This document shows positions 6,524-14,034 of a DNA stretch of 27,429 nt, one piece after another. The notes under the pieces were generated by a model. It made no database searches and was not told the origin of the DNA. It saw only the letters and a list, made by a program, of their open reading frames with translations. A program made the translations under genes and the position numbers. Numbering within the stretch: position 1 is the first letter of the stretch; each line of letters opens with the position of its first letter. This stretch comes from CAYOLL01 sp964404765 [NCBI: uncultured Gemmatimonadota bacterium] (GTDB lineage Bacteria; 4572-55): assembly GCA_964404765.1 (NCBI GenBank), contig CAYOLL010000074.1, forward strand, positions 1 to 27,429, written 5' to 3'.

Positions 6524-8473
6524 TTAATCTGTAGTTGTAGTAAAATGATAGCTCAGTTTTAAAGCAAATTCCCGTGACGGTCCGGGTAATGGCGCATGTT
6601 GGTTATTGTAAGGTTGAATAAACCGATAATTTTCGCCGAACAAGTCATAAACACCGACGCCAAGACTCAAATTTTTGGCAATTAAATCATGGGTTGATAA
6701 AAAAATATTGAGCAATAAAACCGGATCAAACTCGGTTAAAGTCTCAGATCCGGTATAACCATAGCGCTTACTCATGTAGACCCAACTTGAATTCAACGAA
6801 GTCCGAGGCGTTAAATCGTAACGACCATTCAAGGTAATTTTGTGCGCTGGAAAGGCCAGTAAAAAATTGTCATCGCCCGGAACAGCGTAAGAATCGACCT
6901 TGTTATCATTCGCCTGATAATATGAGTACGTCAAACTTGCCAGACCTTTGCGGGCTTTTAACTTACCTTCCAGTTCAAGCCCAATGGTACCGGTCTGCTT
7001 AAAATTATCATATTTTTCATTATCAAAGCTTGAAGAATATACAATCGGATCTTTAATCCGAACATGAAAAATATTGGCCGTCAACGACATACTTTCGGAC
7101 GGGAAAAAGCCGCCTTCAAACTCGATCACAGTTGTTTTTTCCGGCTTGATATCCGGATTCAGACGCAAATTTTCGATGCTGGGAGCCCGAAATGCCGCGC
7201 TGCCTAACGCTTTAATATGCCACGTTTTCGCCGTATGTGTCAGGGCAAAACGCGGCACAAAGGAAGCTCCATATTGATCGTGCTTGTCATAACGCGCCCC
7301 GACGGTCACCGCGGCCAATTGAAAGTGCAAAAGACACTGGGTCAGAAAAGCGAAATTTGTATAATCAATCTCGTAGGAGTCATTGACAAAAGGCGTGGTT
7401 TTCAAATGGTCTTTGGCCCGGTCTTGAAAGGCTTCCGTACCGAGAATTACATTGATTTTTTCGTTAACATCGTAGCTCAGGACAGCCCCGCCCAGAAGCC
7501 GGCTATTCGTTTTATTATACTCCACATTGTCGCTGGCCGGATCAAAGCTCTCGTGCCAGGGACGCTGATGTTTATAATTCAAACGCGGGGTTAGCGTGAC
7601 GCCGGGACGCAGCACAGCGGCGTATTGCACATCCACAATATAGCTGTCAAAATCCATATCTACCGGATTGACTAAGTTTTGCCCGTATTCATCGCGCGAT
7701 GTCGTTCGGTAGAAGTCAAAGATCATTCGGGTTTGCAAACCTTTATAGCTCATCCCAATATTGATATTGGCCGGATTCAGGTCTGCATTATCTTTCATCG
7801 GGTAAGAATCGCCGGAAAAATCGACAAAGTTGTGGTTACTGCGCCGTCCCTGCCCTGCAAATACCGATGCCGTCAAATTCAGGTCGGCCGCTTTTTTGCC
7901 AAATGATGCATTGAGATTCCGACGGGCATACGAATCCGACATCTGACCATAAATGCCGCTAACCTCAACACCGGCCAGATCATCGGCACTACGGGTGATG
8001 ATGTTGATCACCGCCAGTTCTGCATAACCGCCATATAACGGCGAACCCGGCCCGCGGATAATCTCAATGCGCTGAATTTGATCAACCGGAAAGTGATTAC
8101 CAAATTGCAAAGTTGAATATAGCCGCTCGTTAATTTCCTGACCGTCCAACAGCAGCAAAACTTTGCCCTCATGTCCCCAATTTCCGCGCACACCCACGCC
8201 GACAACACCCTGAACATCCAACCCAAAATGGAAGCCAGGCACCAGCCGCAGCACGTCGATCAAATCGCGTGCGCCGGAGCTTAGAATATCCTTCCGATCA
8301 ACACGGCTGACAATTCCCGGTGATTCACGAATGCTAAGCGCTTTGAATGAGGCGATTGAGACTTCAAACTCTTCGATTTCTTCCAGAAGATCCGTTAAGC
8401 CGGAATCCTGCGCAATAGCATTACCCGGACAAATCGCCGCCAAAATTAAAAATATAGTCAGCCACTTTTTCAT
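6524..8473 (-). CDS. TonB-dependent outer-membrane receptor
   Basis: This is a 649-aa protein with a Sec signal peptide (MKKWLTIFLILAAICPGNAIA, cleavage near residue 21). The plug domain occupies about residues 40-165: GIVSRVDRKDILSSGARDLIDVL, VRGNWGHEGKVLLLLDGQEIN and IEIIRGPGSPLYGGYA are typical plug blocks. The remaining 480 residues show alternating amphipathic strands of a 22-strand barrel. A TonB box may lie in EEFEVSIASFK. The size matches siderophore/cobalamin receptors. The start is supported by a ccggagg site. The closest functional hint is the divergently placed cobalamin adenosyltransferase at 9169, but no cobalamin riboswitch is visible, so the substrate is unknown. TonB/ExbBD are not in the window. 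Confidence 0.93.
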   Translation of the reverse strand: MKKWLTIFLILAAICPGNAIAQDSGLTDLLEEIEEFEVSIASFKALSIRESPGIVSRVDRKDILSSGARDLIDVLRLVPGFHFGLDVQGVVGVGVRGNWGHEGKVLLLLDGQEINERLYSTLQFGNHFPVDQIQRIEIIRGPGSPLYGGYAELAVINIITRSADDLAGVEVSGIYGQMSDSYARRNLNASFGKKAADLNLTASVFAGQGRRSNHNFVDFSGDSYPMKDNADLNPANINIGMSYKGLQTRMIFDFYRTTSRDEYGQNLVNPVDMDFDSYIVDVQYAAVLRPGVTLTPRLNYKHQRPWHESFDPASDNVEYNKTNSRLLGGAVLSYDVNEKINVILGTEAFQDRAKDHLKTTPFVNDSYEIDYTNFAFLTQCLLHFQLAAVTVGARYDKHDQYGASFVPRFALTHTAKTWHIKALGSAAFRAPSIENLRLNPDIKPEKTTVIEFEGGFFPSESMSLTANIFHVRIKDPIVYSSSFDNEKYDNFKQTGTIGLELEGKLKARKGLASLTYSYYQANDNKVDSYAVPGDDNFLLAFPAHKITLNGRYDLTPRTSLNSSWVYMSKRYGYTGSETLTEFDPVLLLNIFLSTHDLIAKNLSLGVGVYDLFGENYRFIQPYNNQHAPLPGPSREFALKLSYHFTTTTD

Positions 8474-8542
8474 ATAAAACCTCCGGTAAATTTAATTCGT
8501 GCAGATGTTGTTTTATTAATCGGGCAATAGGCGTTCCAGACC

Positions 8543-8731
8543 CTAACGCCGTTCAATAGCATTGATTTTTAGCAACTCTTTGAGCTTGGAGACTTCATAG
8601 CGGATGAATAGTTCAGCGCACTCTTTTCCCTGTGACAAATTTAGTATTTGAAGTACGGTGTCATCCCGAAGGAATTTTCCCGTAATATAGAGCACAACTA
8701 AATACAAAGAAGCCCTTATATAGGACAACAT
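8543..8731 (-). CDS. hypothetical short protein, possibly not a gene
   Basis: This 62-codon frame has a hydrophobic first 18 residues (YIRASLYLVVLYITGKFL) and a charged helical C-terminus (ELFIRYEVSKLKELLKINAIERR). There is no convincing ribosome binding site before the ATG. The plus-strand text near 8660 (gtcatcccgaaggaatttt) resembles the interspersed gtcattc...aggaatctt core of the palindromic elements found at 21231 and 24434. It could be a gene fragment or repeat-derived. I do not recognise a family. Confidence 0.25.
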   Translation of the reverse strand: MLSYIRASLYLVVLYITGKFLRDDTVLQILNLSQGKECAELFIRYEVSKLKELLKINAIERR

Positions 8732-9168
8732 GCCTGCTTAGTCGCTTGGAACGCGATTACGCTAACATTGCTGTGCTAATTTCACTACTTTTTCCGTTTT
8801 TGGCAAGACCTTTTTATAACTTTCGGCAGTCGAAAAATAAACACCGTTGTCACTTTATACAGAAATACACAGAAATACCAGAAATACACAAAGAATATAC
8901 GCTTGATCGCATGTTTTGATTCACTTCCTTGACTTTCAGTGGTCATTCATGAAGTAGCAGTTCCAAAAAATTTAATCTAAATTAAAAAAGCTGTGCACAA
9001 TAAAGCAGCGCTTTGAAAGCGGAAAAGCAACCTGATAGCGTAGTGTAAATGCTTGACAAGCCCTTAACCGGGGGCTAACTTTGTAACGATTATTTTTTTT
9101 GGAAACATGATATGTGAGCGGTCACAAATAAAATGTTGCAATTTGCAATTAAACTTTGGAGGTAGCGC
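8732..9168. other. long divergent intergenic region with micro-repeats
   Basis: The region is AT-rich. Between 8861 and 8890 agaaatac is repeated three times at a 10-11 base period. A weak promoter candidate for the adenosyltransferase is TTGACA at 9053-9058, a 17-base spacer and TAACTT at 9076-9081. The start codon at 9169 has a ggaggt site. I looked for a cobalamin riboswitch core and saw none. Confidence 0.5.
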
Positions 9169-9726
9169 ATGAAAATTTATACAAAAACGGGAGATCAAGG
9201 TGTGACATCCCTTTTTGGGGGGCAGCGAGTGCTCAAAAGCCACTTGCGAGTCGAGGCGTATGGCACTGTAGATGAATTAAACGCATTGCTGGGGGTTGTT
9301 GTCGCTGACTGCCCAATGGATGATGTAAAGGCCACCTTGATTGGTATTCAGTGCGATTTATTTGAATTGGGCGCTGATTTAGCTACACAACACAACAGCA
9401 AGCATGACGATAAAATCGCCCGCATTACTGCCGAACGCTATGCGGTTTTAGAAGAAAAAATTGACTTATGGGATGCCGAATTGCCGGAATTGCGCAGCTT
9501 TATTCTGCCCGGCGGCACCTATCCTGCCGCTCAACTGCACTTTGCCAGAACAATCTGCCGCCGTGCCGAGCGCCACATAACCGCTCTGGCACAGATGGAG
9601 AAAGTCAACGAGCATGCGCTGATTTATTTGAATCGCTTGTCGGATTTGCTATTTATTATGGCGCGTTATGTGAATTTTCGATTGGGCCGCGAAGAGGTTT
9701 TATGGATGTCTCAGGATTCATTTTAG
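9169..9726 (+). CDS. cob(I)yrinic acid a,c-diamide / cob(I)alamin adenosyltransferase, PduO type
   Basis: This 185-aa enzyme transfers the 5'-deoxyadenosyl group of ATP to cob(I)alamin (EC 2.5.1.17), giving adenosylcobalamin. N-terminal TKTGDQGVTSLFGG is the ATP-binding signature, followed by RVEAYGTVDELNALLG. The later FILPGGTYPAAQLHFARTICRRAERH and YLNRLSDLLFIMAR are the conserved helical-bundle motifs of the PduO/MMAB family. The length is typical of single-domain forms. It starts at an ATG with ttggaggt upstream. It is monocistronic as far as can be seen, being 224 bases before the RAMP cassette and divergent from the TonB receptor. It suggests use of B12-dependent enzymes encoded elsewhere. 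Confidence 0.95.
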   Translation: MKIYTKTGDQGVTSLFGGQRVLKSHLRVEAYGTVDELNALLGVVVADCPMDDVKATLIGIQCDLFELGADLATQHNSKHDDKIARITAERYAVLEEKIDLWDAELPELRSFILPGGTYPAAQLHFARTICRRAERHITALAQMEKVNEHALIYLNRLSDLLFIMARYVNFRLGREEVLWMSQDSF

Positions 9727-9815
9727 ATTGAAACGCGTCCGATTTTTTTTATTGCGTCGAAATTACTTGAAGTTGCTGGTCTAACACAAAATATTTCTTG
9801 ATTTTTACGGCTAAA

Positions 9816-9887
9816 TTTGGTATCTCATGTGGGTAATTTTTTTGGTGTCCGAGACATTTTTTTGGTATCCGTGACATAGTGTATTAT
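9816..9887 (+). promoter_or_regulatory. tandem 20-bp repeats and possible -10 box before the RAMP operon
   Basis: tttttttggtgtccgagaca (9837-9856) is followed immediately by tttttttggtatccgtgaca (9857-9876), 18 of 20 identical. A poorer copy (tttggtatctcatgtg) begins at 9816. A TATTAT hexamer lies at 9882-9887, with no good -35 box. The repeats could be an operator array or short mobile-element end relics. They are too short and lack spacers to be a CRISPR array. Confidence 0.45.
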
Positions 9888-9950
9888 CCAATCGTTTTTT
9901 GAATATGGTTCCGGTGTCACCCATTTAAATTTTATTCAAGCGAGGGAATT

Positions 9951-12900
9951 ATGGTTCTTGTCGGAAAGCTCTACGCCGAGTCGCCCATTTATCGGGGAAA
10001 TGCGCGCAAAACATTATTTACGCGTGACGGCGACGGATCGCAAAAGCTTGTTTCGTTGGCTGGCGAAATCTCCGGAACAGCCAAAGCTTTAATGGACGCC
10101 TTTATCGGTCAGGCCGACAAAGGCGGCAATATTGGTTTGCTAAATCGTCTTTGGCTGCGGTTGTATGGCGAAGGAATGCCGATTTTTTTAATCACCAAAG
10201 TGATTTGCGAACTGGCCAAGGAGTGTTACCCGCGTGATCACTTTTTTGACCTGCGGATGGGTATGCGTCTGGATGAAGACCGGTGGGCATCCGAAGCCAA
10301 TGCTAATTACAAAATGGAAACGCTTTACCGTAACTCCGTCTTTAATTTTGAAATGCATGTTAATGAGAAGGAATTGGAGCGCGGCGAAAATCGGGCCAGA
10401 CTGTTCTACATGATTCAAGAGTTGAAGGACGGGCGATTCTGGTTTGGCGCGGGCAAAAGCAAAGGGTTGGGCCGCTGTCGTCTGGAGCTGAAAAGCGAGT
10501 TTGCCGGTCCGACGCAAGCGCCAAAAACCGCCTCCGCTAATTTTTTATCGCTTGATCTTTCGTTTAATGCACAAAATCCGCTGCTGGTGGGTTGGAATTG
10601 GGGCAAAGTCGACCCGGAACAACCGGCTTTTGCCGCAATTCACGGCCGGCTGCTGCTGGACGCTATGCGCGATATTCCAGCCGGTATCCGGCAGCGCTTG
10701 GAAATCGCTGCCGGCGGGCCGATTGTCAGCCCGGAATCATGGAAAAAGAAGTTTTCCGAGCTTCTGCCACGTGTGTTTGCGATCTTTCTGCAAGAACATT
10801 CCAGCAAGGAAGGCATGGTCTGGCTATTACCCGCCAAAGCCGCGGACAGCCTGACCAAAGGTAAATATCCGGTGCCGGAAAAAGTGATGGAGCGAGTTGC
10901 CGATCTTTTGGACCAAACTTTTTCAAGCGAAGACGCGCTTAAGACTGCGTTTGACGAGCGTCTGGGCGATAGTGCCAAGAAGTACAAGCGTATTCTGGAC
11001 ATTATGACCAAGGAGAAGCGGAAGGGCAAGACTTTTGATCCCGGCGCATGGCGCATGGCTGCCGGCAGCCTGGGTCTGGACGTGGCGATTGGCGAGCGGC
11101 TTGCGCCGGAAATCCACAGTGAGGAAAAATTGACTGCTATTTTATCCGAAGCTTGCAAGGATATTTTCGGGCGGCTATTTCAGCAAGTCGATCAGCAAAT
11201 CAATCTGTTGCAAAGCGATGTCTGGATTGACGGAGAAATTGCCGGGCGCGAGGCGCATTTAAAAATCAAAACCATGCTTTTAAAAGGCGAGATTACCGAA
11301 CGGCAGTGGGAAGATACCAACAATGCCCCGAGCGGGGTCAAGGCTTCGGAGTGGCGTGAGTTTCTGGAGACGCATCGGCGTGTTCGTTTTTTGCATATTA
11401 TGCATGCCCAAAATCTGAAAAAAAGCATTATGAACGACCGGAATCATATTGATTTTTTAAAGACATACCGCGACCGTGCCCGACAAGAACTGTCTCAGCC
11501 GCTTAACACGGACTTCCGCGCCGGCGGGCCGATGAATCGCATCATCGACAAGAAATATGGCAAGCCGTACGACACGGTTTTTATGCGAATGTTGACCTGG
11601 GCCCCGTCGGCTTCGGCGCAGGGCAAGTGGGAGATGTATGTTCCGGGAAGCACGATCAAAGGCGCATTCCGAAAGCGCGCTTCGCAAATCTTAAAAACAT
11701 TGTGGGGCGAAAACCCGGATACGCAGAAAGTGTTGGATCGGCTGTTCGGTGTGCAGGGGCAGCGCGGGTTGCTGTTTTTCTCGGACGCTCATTTAGTTGA
11801 CCCGGGAAATCACGATAAAAACTGGTGTTCGATGGACGGCGTACGCATGAATCCAAGCAACGGCAAGCCTATCGAAACCGCCAAGGCCGACTATCTTTAC
11901 GCTTACGGCGACGATCTGATCTTCCGCTGCAAGATCGAAGCGCACGACATGACAAGCTCGGATATTACCGCGCTTTCCCTCTTCTCGCATTTGCTGGAAG
12001 ATTTTCAATGCGGCGATATCGTTTTGGGCGGTGAAAAGACCTCGGGTTTCGGCTGGATTGAAGCGAATATCGATACCTTGACCTGGCTGACGCTGGATCC
12101 GAATGATGTCAGCAAAAAGCTTTTTGAACAGCCCGCCTATGTCAAAAAAGGCATTTGGAACGCACTGACCTTAAAAGGCGAAGAGGCCGCCGAAGCGTTG
12201 ATGACGTTAAACTCACCCTTTGCCGGCAAAGCTAAAAAGCCGGCCCAACCGCCGCGCGCCTCTCAGGGCTTTATTTCGCACCGCTCTTTTGGCGGTAATT
12301 GCGGCATGTTATATTTTGAAGGCGAAATTCTGACGCCAACCAGTATCAAAGAAAGCGGCGAGCCGTCATGCCAAAAGTTGGTCGCCGGACAGCCCGTCTA
12401 CGGTTGGGACTTTTTCTCCATCGCCCCGCCCACAAACGAGCTACGCTCCGATAACCGTCTCTACGCCATGCCCAGCAAAAGCTTGCGCGGGATGATCCGG
12501 CACATTTATGCCATCGCCAGCAACTCCAAGGACAGCAGCGAAAATATCAAGCAGCTCAACCCGTGTGACAGCCTGTTCGGCTGGGTGGGTCGCGGTCAAA
12601 ATCAAGCCATCATGTCCCGCGCAGTGTTTATGATGGGTAAGTTTGAGTCGGCACAACTGGCCTGGTACAAAGCGCCGTATCCGTACGGCAACTGGCGTTT
12701 TAAAGACGGCCAGTGGAAGGAAAGCCCACAGCAAAAAGCCCGGATGCTCCAGATCAATGACACCTGGCGCATCTTCCCGCATTCACCCTTAGCCCCGATT
12801 GTCCAAAAAATGGAGAATTTTGATCCGGATACGCCTCAGGCGGCCTATTTCCGGGCCATGCTGCCGGGGTCGAAATTCCGTTTTGCGATTCGTTTCTGGA

Positions 12901-13169
12901 ATTTAGAAAATGAAGAGTTGCAGCGGTTGATTTGGTGCGTCCAACTGGAAAACGGGCTGGCGCATAAAATCGGCAAAGATCGCTATCTCGGCCTGGGGAG
13001 CATGCGGCTCCGCCTACTGCCTGACAGCTATTTGATCGATTGGACCAAACGCTATACCGAAAGCGAAGACGCTTGGCAATTGCCGATCCAGGCAAAGCAA
13101 TGGGAAAATCCGAAAGCCATTCGCAACTATGAGTCCCTTAAAGAGGCTCTGAATGCTAAGTCCGTTTGA
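9951..13169 (+). CDS. triple-RAMP (Cas7-like) fusion protein with large internal insert
   Basis: This is a 1072-aa protein with start site gaggg before the ATG. Three Cas7-like RAMP units are visible. Unit A (1-185) has GMRLDEDRW...NYKMETLYRNSVFNFEMHV and the glycine loop FWFGAGKSKGLGRCRL. Unit B begins near 200 (FLSLDLSFNAQNPLLVGW), is interrupted from about 219 to 520 by a charged, mostly helical insert, and resumes with MYVPGSTIKGAFRKRASQIL (562-581), LFGVQGQRGLLFFSDAHL, DGVRMNPSNGKPI and the loop IVLGGEKTSGFGW (690-702). Unit C (about 773-1030) has YAMPSKSLRGMIRHIYAIAS (838-857), LFGWVGRGQ, MSRAVF, KFRFAIRFWN and RYLGLGSMRL; it recalls the TIGR03986 type of CRISPR-associated RAMP. Cas7 proteins form the crRNA/target-RNA-binding backbone of class 1 effectors, so RNA binding is likely; cleavage is unproven. 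It overlaps the next gene by 17 bases. Confidence 0.9.
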   Translation: MVLVGKLYAESPIYRGNARKTLFTRDGDGSQKLVSLAGEISGTAKALMDAFIGQADKGGNIGLLNRLWLRLYGEGMPIFLITKVICELAKECYPRDHFFDLRMGMRLDEDRWASEANANYKMETLYRNSVFNFEMHVNEKELERGENRARLFYMIQELKDGRFWFGAGKSKGLGRCRLELKSEFAGPTQAPKTASANFLSLDLSFNAQNPLLVGWNWGKVDPEQPAFAAIHGRLLLDAMRDIPAGIRQRLEIAAGGPIVSPESWKKKFSELLPRVFAIFLQEHSSKEGMVWLLPAKAADSLTKGKYPVPEKVMERVADLLDQTFSSEDALKTAFDERLGDSAKKYKRILDIMTKEKRKGKTFDPGAWRMAAGSLGLDVAIGERLAPEIHSEEKLTAILSEACKDIFGRLFQQVDQQINLLQSDVWIDGEIAGREAHLKIKTMLLKGEITERQWEDTNNAPSGVKASEWREFLETHRRVRFLHIMHAQNLKKSIMNDRNHIDFLKTYRDRARQELSQPLNTDFRAGGPMNRIIDKKYGKPYDTVFMRMLTWAPSASAQGKWEMYVPGSTIKGAFRKRASQILKTLWGENPDTQKVLDRLFGVQGQRGLLFFSDAHLVDPGNHDKNWCSMDGVRMNPSNGKPIETAKADYLYAYGDDLIFRCKIEAHDMTSSDITALSLFSHLLEDFQCGDIVLGGEKTSGFGWIEANIDTLTWLTLDPNDVSKKLFEQPAYVKKGIWNALTLKGEEAAEALMTLNSPFAGKAKKPAQPPRASQGFISHRSFGGNCGMLYFEGEILTPTSIKESGEPSCQKLVAGQPVYGWDFFSIAPPTNELRSDNRLYAMPSKSLRGMIRHIYAIASNSKDSSENIKQLNPCDSLFGWVGRGQNQAIMSRAVFMMGKFESAQLAWYKAPYPYGNWRFKDGQWKESPQQKARMLQINDTWRIFPHSPLAPIVQKMENFDPDTPQAAYFRAMLPGSKFRFAIRFWNLENEELQRLIWCVQLENGLAHKIGKDRYLGLGSMRLRLLPDSYLIDWTKRYTESEDAWQLPIQAKQWENPKAIRNYESLKEALNAKSV

Positions 13170-14034
13170 TTGGATTCGCCGCAGCGAGACCGGCGCAGAG
13201 TTGATTGCAACGCTGCGCCATCTTGCTAAATCCGCCATATCAAAAGCGCCGCATGAGGCCGGGCCGGGCGAGGTCTTTACGGCCATTTCCGGCCCGTGCC
13301 GACGCTGCTGGATTTACCCGCGTCAGGCGGGAAATCTCTATTGCCAGATGTGCCAAGCCGTTTTAAAATCAAGCGTGGGTTTGACGATGGAGTCCTTTCG
13401 CAGCGTTATTGTTTGGGGTTGCGTTAACATGCTGCCGGAGCTACTGTTTAAGGCCAAAAGCGACGGCGAGGAACGCTTTACTGCTTCCTACATTCACGAT
13501 GACAATCGCTTTTTAGCGATGCTGCCCAAGCGTTCGCTCAAAGATTGGCTACAGGATATCGGCATCTATTATGGCAGCGAGCTGAAAGGGCTGTTGCAGG
13601 TCACACCGACATCCGGCGTCAATGCCCCCCTTAACATGGGCGAGGTTTTAGTGCATGTGGTTCGTCAGGAATCCAGTTTCGCGCTGGATCAACTGCGGGT
13701 GCGATTCTATAGTTCGCCTTACCATGTTTTAAAAATCGAATTCATGGAAAAGCGGGGCACATTAACATTTGATATCAATGCATTTATTGAACTATTGGAA
13801 ATGGCCGAAGTTTTCCGCACGGTTTTATACAAAAACGAACAAAAGCAACTCATCGAGTTGCTCAAAGCGGATGACACCCCCGAAACCCATTTTTTATGGG
13901 GCCGCTTTTGGGGTGAATTGACACCGATGGGACGCGACATGTTGGAATCATGGCGGATTCGGAGCTGGCCAAAACCGCGGGTTTACCTGCTGATAGACTT
14001 ACTGGACTATGCAAACTATATTAAATTCGATTAA
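13153..14034 (+). CDS. unrecognised zinc-ribbon protein of the RAMP cassette
   Basis: This 293-aa protein starts inside the end of the triple-RAMP gene (17-base overlap) and ends inside the start of the Cas6-like gene (26-base overlap), so it is an obligate member of the operon. Cysteines C49, C52, C64 and C67 (PCRRCW, eleven residues, YCQMC) form a four-cysteine zinc ribbon. After it come a helix (SFRSVIVWGCVNMLPELLF), a mixed region with RVRFYSSPYHVLKIEFM and TLTFDINAFIEL, and helical stretches toward the C-terminus. I see no nuclease, cyclase (GGDD), HD or HEPN motif and no clear RAMP glycine loop. By position it could take the place of a large subunit, a Cas5-like cap or a small subunit. 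The family is unknown to me. Confidence 0.85.
   Translation: MLSPFDWIRRSETGAELIATLRHLAKSAISKAPHEAGPGEVFTAISGPCRRCWIYPRQAGNLYCQMCQAVLKSSVGLTMESFRSVIVWGCVNMLPELLFKAKSDGEERFTASYIHDDNRFLAMLPKRSLKDWLQDIGIYYGSELKGLLQVTPTSGVNAPLNMGEVLVHVVRQESSFALDQLRVRFYSSPYHVLKIEFMEKRGTLTFDINAFIELLEMAEVFRTVLYKNEQKQLIELLKADDTPETHFLWGRFWGELTPMGRDMLESWRIRSWPKPRVYLLIDLLDYANYIKFD

Noticed and set aside
8474-9168. A cobalamin riboswitch between the TonB receptor and adenosyltransferase genes
   Set aside because: I could not find the conserved B12-box (agccaggagac-like) or gccactg core on either strand.
9816-9876. The tandem 20-bp repeats before the RAMP operon as a CRISPR array
   Set aside because: Units abut with no spacers and are too short; two good copies do not make an array.
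10640-11158. Long antisense frames across the RAMP genes as extra proteins
   Set aside because: They are reading-frame shadows in GC-richer coding DNA, without ribosome sites or recognisable domains.
9951-13169. Naming the large protein Cas7-11 (type III-E gRAMP)
   Set aside because: Only three Cas7-like units are visible, the length is 1072 rather than about 1300-1700 residues, the insert sits within unit B, and no TPR-CHAT partner is present.
13153-14034. The zinc-ribbon protein as a Cas10
   Set aside because: There is no GGDD or HD motif and the protein is far too short. The zinc ribbon alone is not diagnostic.
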